Assembly (NCBI RefSeq): GCF_000350225.1
Contig: NW_005179234.1
Coordinates: forward strand, 1 to 64,000
Direction: 5' to 3'
Length of the DNA: 64,000 nucleotides
DNA from: Chondrus crispus
Lineage: Eukaryota > Rhodophyta > Florideophyceae > Gigartinales > Gigartinaceae
Shown: piece by piece, positions 19,220-29,123 of the stretch
How the letters are laid out: every line of letters begins with the position of its first letter
Position numbering within the stretch: the stretch's first letter is position 1
Position numbers and translations under genes: made by a program
Notes under the pieces: model-generated
The model's input: only the letters and a program-made list of their open reading frames with translations
What the model was told of the DNA's origin: nothing
Database searches by the model: none

Positions 19220-20452
19220 TCAGTTAATTAGGTCTCGAACTACACATAGCTCAGCGTTCAATAACGAACCCCCCGCTGCTCCAACGATTGTGTTGTGTCC
19301 AAACACAACCATTCTGATGTCGAAAACATTGCAATCCCGAACCCGTCCAACTGTAACCGTGTAGCCGTCCCCTACCATTCTATCCATTCTAGGCTGCGGG
19401 CGGTCATGGGAGGGATTGTAAACGACATCATGATCTGGTGCTGATGGAAGCCCTAAGTCTTTGGTGATGCTGGGATATGTTTTGATGCAATCGATAACCT
19501 CCTCTGCGGTGGCCTTGTTCGCCAGTTTTATAGATAAACACTCGAGATGGCCGTCAAGCACGTTGACTCGGTTGCACATGGCGGCCACGTTGACGTCTGC
19601 ATCCACAAAGACACTGTTCTGAACGGTCCCGAGAATCTTTCGCGACTCCGTTTCCATTTTGACTTCCTCCCCACCGATGTACGGAACAACATTGTCCAAC
19701 ACGTCCATACCAGAAAGACCTGGATACCCCGCTCCGCTAATGGCCTGCATGGTGGTCACCATGATTGTCTCAATACCAAACTTCGCCGCCAGTGGCTTTA
19801 TGCCGATGGCCATCGCTGTGGTAGAACAGTTAGCATTCGTAATGATGAATCCCTTGTCGTAGCCTCGGGCCTTCCTCTGAGCTGGAATGATGTCGAGATG
19901 GTCCAAGTTGACAGGAGGGATTAAAATTGGCACGTCAGAATCATAGCGATGATTCTTCGCGTTGGAAAAGACGGCTACATCAGCCTTAGCGAACGCCTCT
20001 TCGACCTCGCCAGCAAAATTGGCGTCCAGACCCGAAAAGACGATCTTGACATCTTTAAATACTGGAGCGTCTGGTTTGCATTCTGAAACGACTAGGGGTG
20101 CCATTGCGGGAGGAATAGGAACAGATTGCTTCCAATTGACAGCGTCTTCATAAGTTTTTCCTGCGGATCGCGGGGAAGCACCAAGGGCAACGACATCGAA
20201 CCACGGGTGACCGTTTAGAAGCTGCATGAAGCGTTGTCCGACGGACCCGGTGGCTCCCAAGACGCCGACTTTGATCTTCTGGCCAGGGGCTGGGGCGGCC
20301 ATACGCATCGGTTGGGCGATGGAGAAGGGAGCGATGGCGGCGGGGAATCTATGGAAAGTGGGACGGGAGGCAGGGGTGAAAGCACTACATGACAAAGTAG
20401 ACGTGCCGCGCGGGGCGAGGGGGGCCACTGCGGGGATGAAGGCTGGGAGCAT
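19220..20452 (-). CDS. Aspartate-semialdehyde dehydrogenase, fungal/archaeal type, probably plastid-targeted
   Basis: Reduces beta-aspartyl phosphate to aspartate semialdehyde, the branch point to lysine, threonine and methionine. 410 aa from the ATG at 20452; the open frame extends only to a TTG. Residues 1-~57 are Ala/Pro/Ser/Phe-rich and basic without acidic residues, consistent with a plastid transit peptide. The NADP-binding GVLGATGSVGQRF follows, then the active-site Cys209 in TNANCSTTAM, QAISGAGYPGLSGMD, NVVPYIGGEE and the catalytic His of VLDGHLEC. These motifs match the archaeal/fungal (Hom2-like) branch, not the bacterial/plant branch. It is divergent from the ASPM-like gene. Confidence 0.94.
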   Translation of the reverse strand: MLPAFIPAVAPLAPRGTSTLSCSAFTPASRPTFHRFPAAIAPFSIAQPMRMAAPAPGQKIKVGVLGATGSVGQRFMQLLNGHPWFDVVALGASPRSAGKTYEDAVNWKQSVPIPPAMAPLVVSECKPDAPVFKDVKIVFSGLDANFAGEVEEAFAKADVAVFSNAKNHRYDSDVPILIPPVNLDHLDIIPAQRKARGYDKGFIITNANCSTTAMAIGIKPLAAKFGIETIMVTTMQAISGAGYPGLSGMDVLDNVVPYIGGEEVKMETESRKILGTVQNSVFVDADVNVAAMCNRVNVLDGHLECLSIKLANKATAEEVIDCIKTYPSITKDLGLPSAPDHDVVYNPSHDRPQPRMDRMVGDGYTVTVGRVRDCNVFDIRMVVFGHNTIVGAAGGSLLNAELCVVRDLIN

Positions 20453-21103
20453 TTTGGATGAGTGGGTAGAAAACACTAATGCACGAATGGCGCAAGGATA
20501 TGGAGGCGTTGTGAGAGTAGGCTTGTCTTTGAGGAGCGGTACGGGTGTGGTAGTGAGTCGAGGGGAGTTTGAAGAGTACAAGTACGTGACGTGAACAGGG
20601 GAGTGAGATGAAATTTGACGAAATTCAGTTGTAGTAGCGCACCATGCGCTGGGCCAACGACCGGTGGATGCTTGACCTCAAGGTCACATCGGCTCCGTCA
20701 TACAAGTTGTACTGTACCGTATGCTCGCGATCCTGTCTCGCCGGCGATCGCCAACCGAATGCGTGTTACATCCGCGAGGCTGCGCGCACTGCACGTGGAT
20801 CGCCATTTCCTGCCATGTGATTTGACCGAGCAAAAAATCTCCCACTGCACTCTTTCTGCCGCACCACTCTATTTACACACGCGCTTCATTTTCCCGCCTT
20901 TTTTGAATGGTACTTCCTCCCCTTCAAATTTTCAAATTCTCCCTCCGTCAAGCCCACTCGCCCTTCGCGAGTGCATTCTGCTCTTCTCGAAACACATCGT
21001 TCCACACCTCTGCCGCAGCTGACCAGATCCCGTCGCCCATCCTCTTCACACCAGTGTTATCTTCCGCCTGTATTTCCTTCTTCCTCATCCCTTACCCCTC
21101 CTC
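20453..21103. promoter_or_regulatory. Divergent promoter region with E2F-like core
   Basis: 651 bp between aspartate-semialdehyde dehydrogenase and the ASPM-like gene. TTTCCCGC, the E2F/DP core, occurs at 20890-20897, about 210 bp before the ASPM-like ATG. A 16-base stretch at 20792-20807 is shared with the promoter region of the ARMT1 gene. Confidence 0.35.
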
Positions 21104-24100
21104 ATGTCTCCAATCGCACCGCCGCAACCGCGGCAATTCTTCACAAACCCGGACGAGCAGGAAAACACGCCCCACGTAAGAAACGATGACCAAAACGCAT
21201 CCAAGTCTTCTAAGCGCCCACCGCTCACAGTTCAGAAACAGCTTTTCCAAACCCCAGCCACCCAACCAAGCAAACTTGGCAGTCGAATAGCCAAGACTCC
21301 AACCACTACCCCCGTTAAGCCTCTAGAGAAAGACTCTGTCACGAAACGTCACTTTCGTCGTCAGAAGAATTCAGCCACAACTACCCCAAACGCCACCCGC
21401 CGCGCTCCTCGTGCCGCCACATCCACAGCACGAAACAGGCCCGAAATCTCCCACCTGAATACCACTCCTGGAGTCCGTCCCAGCTATGTTCTTTCCCGTC
21501 CAGAGATGTGGCGCAAAATGCAAATAGAAGACCTTACCGCTTGGCTCAATTCTGAGCTCGTTGACTCTACCTGGAGCTATGACTGCGTCATGATGTCGAA
21601 CGTTTCTGATTCTGCCGTCTTCTTGAAACAAGCCTCCGCCATGCACCATCTATACAAATCCCCAGCGGTCCAGAAAGTTCTCACAAAAGTCGATGCAGAA
21701 GTCACCCAGAACAGGCTCTTCATCAACAAGAAGATTCATCTCTCGACCCATCATGAGCATAGGGAAAGGCTTATTTCCTTGCTTTTGCTCAATTACAATC
21801 CCAGCTGGCTTCTCGTTGGCCTATCTGTTATTCTTGAGTATAACATCGGTGCGCAATTAGATGAGGCTGTTAAGAAGGCTAACCCCTCTACACCCCGACT
21901 GGTTTCGGAGACGCTGTTCATGTCTGTCCTTGAAAATGCCATAAGTAAGCACTTTCTTGCCAATGACCAACCTGGCATAGATTTCCAAAACATTCCTCGC
22001 TCACTCAAGGGAACACATACAGCTGCACTTCGGCGTGAGAGCTACAACGCCCTAATACTCAAAAGAGTATTACACCTCATTTTCTTAGTCGATCAAGCGA
22101 AGCAAAATCGCGGTCCCATAATCCTCACAGACCCTCCCCTGTTTCGCCGTGATTCTGACATGACGTCGTCCAAGGATGTCATTGATCAGATGGGAAAGGA
22201 CTTCTTGCCGGATCACGGCGACGTCGCTAGGTTTTTAGGGCACCGTTTGTACAAGGTCACCTATGAAACTCCACTTTTCGAGAGGGACAGCCTTCTCGTG
22301 ACAAATCTCGCAGAGGATCTTCGTGATGGAACACGCCTTTGCAAACTTGCATCTATAATGCTGAAGGACCGTAAAATTCTCAACGGCATTCGACGGGTAA
22401 AGAATGGGATGTCTCGCGCGGAGGCACAAAAGTGTCGCCTAAGGAACGTGAGTTTAGCTCTGAGCAAGATTCAAGAACATGCGAACAATAATTTAACGAA
22501 GTCTTTCAAGTGGATTTGGAGCCATGAGGACATTGTGAATCAAAACCTTCCGAAGACTGTTACATTGTTGTGGCAAGTGGTAGGGTTATGGTTGGAGACT
22601 GTCGTTTTAGACAAACAGCATTTGCACGACGAACTGAGTGTCGTGCAGAATGAGTGTCGTGAGGCTCGGAAGCATCGTAGACCTGGTTTGTGGTCACCAA
22701 CTGGCAGTGCTTCATTGTTAGACAGAGCCGCGCATGACGTCAGTCCAAGTCGCCTAACAGTATACGAAACTTGTGAGAGCGAGCACGGTCACCTTTTGCT
22801 GAGATGGTGTGCCACAGTAGCTCATATGTACGGTCTCACGGTCAGGGATTTTTGTGAGAGCTTTCGAGACGGAGCAGTGTTGTGCGTGATCCTTCATCAC
22901 TACTGCCCTGCACTTGTAGCCATTGATGAGATCAAACCGGTCCAGCAGGCGGATTTGCGGTCGGTGGCAGACTCCGAAGCGGAAGCTGCTCTTGTACAGA
23001 AGAATTTCGACCTCTTTCTGAAGCGCTGTCGTAGCCTCGGCGCCATTCCAAGTATTCCGATACGAGCAGAAGCGGCTTTACAGAGAAGTTTTGTCTTTCC
23101 CGACAAAGAGGAGTCTTTCGGACGAGTAATGGAAATGTTATCTTCATATCTGTTTAGAAGATTGGTCATGGAGAAGGAGGGTCGCACAGACAGGGAATTC
23201 TTGAAGAGGGTTTTTGCCCAAGGGGAGCGATCCATAACTTCCGGTGCCGGCCGTGACCAAGGGAGCCCCGTTCCTAACACCATTTTGACTCCAATAGATA
23301 CCGGAGCTCGAATTGCCTCACCGGTCTTGACTTCAGTCGATTCCATTGCTCTTGACGGCAGATTGGAGAGGGGCTCAGAAATATGGCAACCTCCAAAATT
23401 TCAGCATACTCGGGACGCTGTTGTGAAGTCGAAAGACTTTCTTCAGACAGAAGCACATGAACATAATGGGACAGGAAACCGCGATGATAGTAATCGACAT
23501 TTAGAGTCCCCGTCTTCTTCACTTGCACCTGCGTCTTCTCTCAGTAAGGAAGAGGCAGCTGAAGTCATTTTTCGGCATTATCGATGTGCAAAATCCCGTC
23601 GGCAGTTTTTGCGGATGAGAAGCGCTGCTGTAGACATTCAATCTTCAGTCAGAAGGTTTTTTGTTCAATCGAAGGAAGTGTTTCCGAGGCTGCAAGTGTC
23701 AAGATCCTCTCCATCTACAACTACGCTTTGTCTGAAGCCATGGCCGGAGATTGCGGCGGTCGGGGACGGACTTAAAGGATTTGTCGCAGCAGAGGCAAAT
23801 GCGAAGTCAACATTTCAAGGAGAGAAGCCATGGAAAGTCGTTGAATTAGTTTCCTCTATTCTCCCCCTACTACGACGACACGCACATAGTACTTCAAATT
23901 TTGCGGAGCAAATGGTCCAACATGAGAATAATCACGCTGGAACACTGGCAAACAATGCCGCAGATGGGCAGCAGACCTACGATGTGGTAGCAACTGCTGA
24001 ACAACGAGCCAGTCGTGCTGATGGAAGCACAAGTTTGTTGCGCTCTATGGTGGCCAGCCTACATGGAATAGTAGCGAAGAATGTCCCGAGTCTCATATCC

Positions 24101-27100
24101 CGAGCAAATTCAGAGAGCCAGGTCGCATCGTCAGCTCTACAAAGAATTCTTAGTGAAGCGGGGAAAGCGTACGAAAAGGCCATCAATGATGCACGCGTTC
24201 GTCGAGAACGAGAGGGTGCGGCGTGGCGAAGAAAGGAAGAGCTAATGTCACTTCTGAAAGATGCCGCGAGGGTCTACGAGGAGCAAAATTTGGAAACTAG
24301 GAGAGACTATTCATCTATCGCACGCGGCTTGGCAGATACAGAGGTCAGAATGTATGACGCTGAAGAGTTTATCCGCTCGCTTCCACTTTTCAGGTCAAGT
24401 GAAAACGAAGAGCATCATACGAGCCTGGACACTAGTGTAGAAACGGAGAATGCGAGAGAAGTTGTCCGAGACGATGATTCAGAGCAATTACTTCGGGGCA
24501 TGAATCAATTAGAACTAGGATTCTCACGTATACGAGAGCATTGTGCACAGGAAATCGATATCGAAAATGATATTTGTCATCATGATGCCTTATGGAAGGC
24601 TGAATTAGAGGCCGAAATCGCGCTTGCTACATTCGTGAGCTCTCGGGATCAAGAAAATTACCATCTAGCGAGAGAGAGAAAGCGAATTGGTGATCTTTTG
24701 TTCAAGCTAAGTGCAGAAGAAGAACTGGAAAAGCAGCAACTTGACAGCGATATCTTAACGTTCGACAACATTATTTGCAATCTATCAGCTCTCCAATCTG
24801 CATCCAGTGTTTTCAATAGTAGTGGGGCTGAGAATTCTGAAAAACTCTTTAGAATGTTAGATTCCCAGTGGAAGACTTTACAAGAAGCCGACGCTCGATT
24901 TTGTCTCACAGAGTCCTCTGAAAGTGCTGCTCTTGAAGACACCCTTCTCACTCACACAAAAGCGTGGGATGAGTATGAAGAATGGCTGTCCGAGTGGACG
25001 GCAGAAGAAAACACGCTTGATGACAAGATCCGTTGGCAGACTGAAAAAGAAAAAGAGTATCGAGAACAGCTCGAGTCTCGCCTGGAAGCAGCAAAGGAAG
25101 CGTTCCTCTCGCACATGCGTGGAAGTCGTCAACTTCAAGAAACAGAAAAGAGGGACCGTGCCGAACGGGAGAAAAAGCGTCTTACATGGATTGATGAGGA
25201 CAGGCAAGCAAAATCAGAGCTAAACAGCGATTTCCGCAGTCTCGAGAACGCTGAGGAGGTGTTAGGAAAGGTGATGGAATCTGGAGATGCTGTTTTGGAA
25301 TGCCTTACTACTCCTGCAAGAGCGGCTAACTTTCTTTCTGTCTGTAGCCCATCGCTTGACAGAACTGCGAGAGCATCTATGTCGCCGCATGATTGTCACT
25401 CTGTTAAGTTGTTGAAAGACATGGATCATCTTGTGCACTCGTGTGCGAGTTTCGAAAAGGATAGGCAGACTGAAAAAGAAAAAGAGTATCGAGAACTGCT
25501 CGAGTCTCGCCTAGAAGCAGCAAAGGAAGCGTTCCTCTCGCACATGCGTGGAAGTCGTCAACTTCAAGAAACAGAAAAGAGGGACCGTGCCGAACGGGAG
25601 AAAAAGCGTCTTACATGGATTGATGAGGACAGGCAAGCAAAATCAGAGCTAAACAGCGATTTCCGCAGTCTCGAGAACGCTGAGGAGGTGTTAGGAAAGG
25701 TGATGGAATCTGGAGATGCTGTTTTGGAATGTCTTACTACTCCTGCAAGAGCGGCTAACTTTCCTTCTGTCTGTAGCCCATCGCTTGACAGAACTGCGAG
25801 AGCATCTATGTCGCCGCATGATTGTCACTCTGTTAAGTTGTTGAAAGACATGGATCATCTTGTGCACTCGTGTGCGAGTTTCGAAAAGGATAGGGTCACG
25901 TCAGCTGCCTGCAATGAGAATGCTGAGGATCTGGATGCGTCTGAGAATCCTACGAGTCCAGTAGATGACGACTGCGGGATCATTTTATGTTCGGATTCGG
26001 ATGGAGCATCTCATCCCTCAGTTGTCTTGGGGGATGCGCCATCACCCCTTGCCCCCATTGGCAACACGCAATCGGAAGCTGAAACAGAACTTAAGTTACC
26101 AAGCTGTCAAGCAGATTCCGTCGATATCAAGCTTACGGAAGATTCACGGCAAAGAATCAGCAATCTCCCCAACTGCTCCCCGCATACTACACTTTATCAG
26201 GAAAATGTAGTGCCCCGAGCTGAGAGCGTCGCATCTCAACAACAATCTCCGTCACATGGGAAGGTGGAAACCCTAAACATCTCCGTTCAAGCAAGTCCTA
26301 CCATCAACGATTCATCGACATTAACACTAGGAGCGATGCTGGGCAATTCAGACAAGAGGGCAAGGATTATTGATACTATGACAACGGAGATTGTAGGTGC
26401 AAGGTCTCCGAAATCTAGAACGCGGTCCCCTTCGGTTGCAAGGATTCTCTCCCCTTGTGAGAATCGAATTGCATCCACTCCCAGTCGCAGGGGCAACGTT
26501 TTTGTTGATGACGCAACACAGGAGGGCTCTCCGAGTGCAATCTCACCCAAGTGTGGTAGTGCAAACAAGGCTTCTGGATTTTCTTCTCGTTTATATACTG
26601 GACCTCGAACGCCGAATCCGTCTTTTTCAACTCCACTACAATGCCTGCTTGATCTTGATCGTCCCTCTCGGTTATCGGAGTATGGAAGCATCAAGCAAGA
26701 TCAGGGGTTCGCTTCATGGTCCCCAAGCTGTTCGCCACTATGGCCTTTAAAATACATGGATGACACTCCAAGAACGACGAGGGACCAGACAGAATCGCCA
26801 CAAGGCAAGCTTTTCCCACTTCTAATGTCTTCGCTTGACCATGTCCCGCCCGGAAGAGATCCCTTCCATGATTCTCATAGCCCACGCCTGGGAATGTTGC
26901 CGATGCCATGTGATGAGGGTGCATGGGTTCATTCTTCGGAGACAGTTGGTTGTTCGATGATGACGAACAGATCGCACAAGCACTCTAATACTTTGCCCGA
27001 GGAAGCTCTCAGCCCCAATAAGAACATCTCATCCCCACGCTCTGATCAGAACCCTAGACGCCCAGAAGTTTTTGGAATCACTTCAAGCCAGACAACAACC

Positions 27101-27871
27101 CCTGTCAAAATGGGGCAGGGCTCTTGCAGTCGCAGTGAGCAGTTCCGTAGGCTCTCTTCGCAGTTGGGTGAAATGATTGGTTCCAGTGCTCACGGTGTCG
27201 AGACGGGTGTTAACTTTGGGTATTTAATGAAAGACCCCATGTCTTCATGTAAGCTCACCTCGGTGATGCGCCGCATTTCTAACGCCACTTCTTCTCCCCG
27301 TTCGACACCGCCATCCAGGCAGGAAGAATTGGATGCGTCAAACATTGTTAAGATCATTTTTATTCTTATCCGCGAGTGCAACCGTTCGTTATCGCATGGA
27401 TCTCTGGTGGTTTTAGGTTTGTCAATCATTCGTGACATGGCGAAAGATGCCTGCCTTGTTGATAGCATTTTCACGGTTCAGGACTGGTTGGCAGTTCTGG
27501 TGACTTGCATGTACTGCTATCAAGACCAGGAAGAGATTCTTTCACTTTCTTGTGAAAGCCTTGCGCGGCTATCACGATACGAATACGGTGAAAGGGTTAT
27601 TCGCGCCGACGAAGCTATTGTCTACCGAATCAGATCGATTGAACGTATTTTGCTTCTCCAAGCTAGTGAGCGACAAAGAACCAGTCACCGTTTAATTCGC
27701 ATGAAAGCACTGAATCAAGCTTTGCTGGCTCTTCCCCAAAATGGTAGACGTCTGTCTTCCGTGGAAGAGCTCATTCACGATCTTGGTGCCGTGACCGCAC
27801 CAGAATGTGTAGAGGAATCCACTTCAAGAAAGTGGTTGTCAAAACTGTGGAGCCAACTGCACATGTGCTAG
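21104..27871 (+). CDS. ASPM-like spindle protein with calponin-homology domains
   Basis: Probable spindle-pole/microtubule minus-end protein of the abnormal-spindle (ASPM/Asp) family. A single 2255-codon exon from the ATG at 21104. The N-terminal ~130 residues are basic and Pro-rich. A first CH domain lies at ~372-490 (LVTNLAEDLRDGTRLCKLASIML...WQVVGLW) and a second at ~563-690 (LLLRWCATVAHMYGLTVRDF, DGAVLCVILHHYCP). IQ-like motifs lie at ~813-850 (AAVDIQSSVRRFF). A long coiled-coil region covers ~1000-1600, including an almost perfect duplicated 143-residue unit. A Ser/Pro-rich stretch follows, and an ARM/HEAT-like C-terminus lies at ~2075-2255. The few IQ motifs contrast with the dozens in vertebrate ASPM. 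Confidence 0.85.
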   Translation: MSPIAPPQPRQFFTNPDEQENTPHVRNDDQNASKSSKRPPLTVQKQLFQTPATQPSKLGSRIAKTPTTTPVKPLEKDSVTKRHFRRQKNSATTTPNATRRAPRAATSTARNRPEISHLNTTPGVRPSYVLSRPEMWRKMQIEDLTAWLNSELVDSTWSYDCVMMSNVSDSAVFLKQASAMHHLYKSPAVQKVLTKVDAEVTQNRLFINKKIHLSTHHEHRERLISLLLLNYNPSWLLVGLSVILEYNIGAQLDEAVKKANPSTPRLVSETLFMSVLENAISKHFLANDQPGIDFQNIPRSLKGTHTAALRRESYNALILKRVLHLIFLVDQAKQNRGPIILTDPPLFRRDSDMTSSKDVIDQMGKDFLPDHGDVARFLGHRLYKVTYETPLFERDSLLVTNLAEDLRDGTRLCKLASIMLKDRKILNGIRRVKNGMSRAEAQKCRLRNVSLALSKIQEHANNNLTKSFKWIWSHEDIVNQNLPKTVTLLWQVVGLWLETVVLDKQHLHDELSVVQNECREARKHRRPGLWSPTGSASLLDRAAHDVSPSRLTVYETCESEHGHLLLRWCATVAHMYGLTVRDFCESFRDGAVLCVILHHYCPALVAIDEIKPVQQADLRSVADSEAEAALVQKNFDLFLKRCRSLGAIPSIPIRAEAALQRSFVFPDKEESFGRVMEMLSSYLFRRLVMEKEGRTDREFLKRVFAQGERSITSGAGRDQGSPVPNTILTPIDTGARIASPVLTSVDSIALDGRLERGSEIWQPPKFQHTRDAVVKSKDFLQTEAHEHNGTGNRDDSNRHLESPSSSLAPASSLSKEEAAEVIFRHYRCAKSRRQFLRMRSAAVDIQSSVRRFFVQSKEVFPRLQVSRSSPSTTTLCLKPWPEIAAVGDGLKGFVAAEANAKSTFQGEKPWKVVELVSSILPLLRRHAHSTSNFAEQMVQHENNHAGTLANNAADGQQTYDVVATAEQRASRADGSTSLLRSMVASLHGIVAKNVPSLISRANSESQVASSALQRILSEAGKAYEKAINDARVRREREGAAWRRKEELMSLLKDAARVYEEQNLETRRDYSSIARGLADTEVRMYDAEEFIRSLPLFRSSENEEHHTSLDTSVETENAREVVRDDDSEQLLRGMNQLELGFSRIREHCAQEIDIENDICHHDALWKAELEAEIALATFVSSRDQENYHLARERKRIGDLLFKLSAEEELEKQQLDSDILTFDNIICNLSALQSASSVFNSSGAENSEKLFRMLDSQWKTLQEADARFCLTESSESAALEDTLLTHTKAWDEYEEWLSEWTAEENTLDDKIRWQTEKEKEYREQLESRLEAAKEAFLSHMRGSRQLQETEKRDRAEREKKRLTWIDEDRQAKSELNSDFRSLENAEEVLGKVMESGDAVLECLTTPARAANFLSVCSPSLDRTARASMSPHDCHSVKLLKDMDHLVHSCASFEKDRQTEKEKEYRELLESRLEAAKEAFLSHMRGSRQLQETEKRDRAEREKKRLTWIDEDRQAKSELNSDFRSLENAEEVLGKVMESGDAVLECLTTPARAANFPSVCSPSLDRTARASMSPHDCHSVKLLKDMDHLVHSCASFEKDRVTSAACNENAEDLDASENPTSPVDDDCGIILCSDSDGASHPSVVLGDAPSPLAPIGNTQSEAETELKLPSCQADSVDIKLTEDSRQRISNLPNCSPHTTLYQENVVPRAESVASQQQSPSHGKVETLNISVQASPTINDSSTLTLGAMLGNSDKRARIIDTMTTEIVGARSPKSRTRSPSVARILSPCENRIASTPSRRGNVFVDDATQEGSPSAISPKCGSANKASGFSSRLYTGPRTPNPSFSTPLQCLLDLDRPSRLSEYGSIKQDQGFASWSPSCSPLWPLKYMDDTPRTTRDQTESPQGKLFPLLMSSLDHVPPGRDPFHDSHSPRLGMLPMPCDEGAWVHSSETVGCSMMTNRSHKHSNTLPEEALSPNKNISSPRSDQNPRRPEVFGITSSQTTTPVKMGQGSCSRSEQFRRLSSQLGEMIGSSAHGVETGVNFGYLMKDPMSSCKLTSVMRRISNATSSPRSTPPSRQEELDASNIVKIIFILIRECNRSLSHGSLVVLGLSIIRDMAKDACLVDSIFTVQDWLAVLVTCMYCYQDQEEILSLSCESLARLSRYEYGERVIRADEAIVYRIRSIERILLLQASERQRTSHRLIRMKALNQALLALPQNGRRLSSVEELIHDLGAVTAPECVEESTSRKWLSKLWSQLHMC
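25037..25894 (+). repeat. 429-bp in-frame tandem duplication inside the ASPM-like gene
   Basis: Copy 1 spans 25037-25465 and copy 2 25466-25894. By eye I count only about four mismatches, for example gaacag/gaactg near the start and ctttct/ctttcc later. The unit equals 143 codons, so frame is kept and the coiled-coil segment beginning QTEKEKEYRE is present twice. Near-identity points to a recent event or to an assembly duplication. Confidence 0.95.
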
Positions 27872-29123
27872 GTTCGGCTTCGTGTCATGCATTGGTACGG
27901 CGGAAGCAAGTAGAGGACAGAAGCACCTATACGTGCGCTCGTATCCGCCTGCACCGAGCGATTAAGGACACTGTCATTCATGTTCCGCTTCGTAGAGTGA
28001 GGTGCGGTTCTATTTCTGAAGCCCCGATTGCCACGTTATTTTTCCAGGCTTACTCTCCGTTGTGAGTGTCCTGAAGTTTAGCAAACCCTGAGTTGCCAAC
28101 TTGCAGCAGCATTAGCATTTCTGTGTGTCTATTCTATGACAACGATCAGTGGAGCTATCTGGATCGGGTTAACATTGTATAAAATCAACTAGATACAGCT
28201 ACAGCATACCAATGAAAACGCACACACCTGATTCTGAGGAAATGTGGGAGCGCCCTAGTGGTGATGCCTGAAGGATTGCAAGTGTATCTCAGCTTTACCA
28301 CATCGTTTTGCCAAGCGTACTAAGTTTGGTACAGAGTCAGAAAAGCGAGGAATTATGTCGCGAAGCTTTTGGTCCGATTCTACTACTGCCTTGCTGTGTC
28401 CTCTTTTTATCGATTTGAGGTAGTGACGGAATGTTCGTACCGCCATTGGACTCATCGAAGCTCTGCATAGGACCCTTGTCCAAATTGCGAATGGGCATTC
28501 TGCAAAGTCAAGTGAGGCCTCCAAAACTCGTGGGTTTTTTAGTACCATTTGATGAGGTGTCTTAGTCGTAGAACAGTTCTGCTGTCGAAGCCGTTTGTTT
28601 GGTTCCAAAGATCGAAATTCGTGATTGAGGCTTGTGCCTTTTTTCGACGTTGGGACTGTAGCAAGTCTCTCGATTATCTAGGGACCCACGATTGCAACTA
28701 CATTCCTGCTCAACTCGAAGGAAGAGCCCAACGTGCTTTGACGTAGGCCTTGAGGGACTTTGAGCAGTTGAGAAGTACGGTCTTCTAAAGCTAGCGCCAT
28801 GAGTTTCCCATCTCTGCAGACAGATCGACACAATACTCATTCATTCGGTCCGTAGGATTAGGAAAAGTTATGGTGGGCTCTTTCGATAGCCAATTTGTAG
28901 CGGAAGTGAAAAGCGCAGGATCTCTTTTTAAAAATTTCACTCTGTCTCGAAAAAGACTTTGAAATGGGTGTTTCAGACACACTTTCTTCAGCTACAGAGT
29001 ACCGTACTACAGCACATGGATAATTAGAGGGCGTACATATGCAATGAACGCTGAATGCGAATCTATTTTCTGCACAATGGCGCGAAGATAAAACATGAAA
29101 CAAGCCTGTGGCCGCCACATTGT
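27872..29123. other. Intergenic stretch, no supported gene
   Basis: 1.25 kb between the convergent ASPM-like and EME1 genes. A minus-strand frame from an ATG at 28548 to 28255 (97 codons) looks mildly protein-like and could be a last exon, but no upstream exon could be joined with confidence. Confidence 0.45.

Noticed and set aside
28255-28548. Possible last exon on the minus strand downstream of EME1
   Set aside because: Mildly protein-like, but an upstream ATG frame at 28800 could not be joined by clear splice sites.
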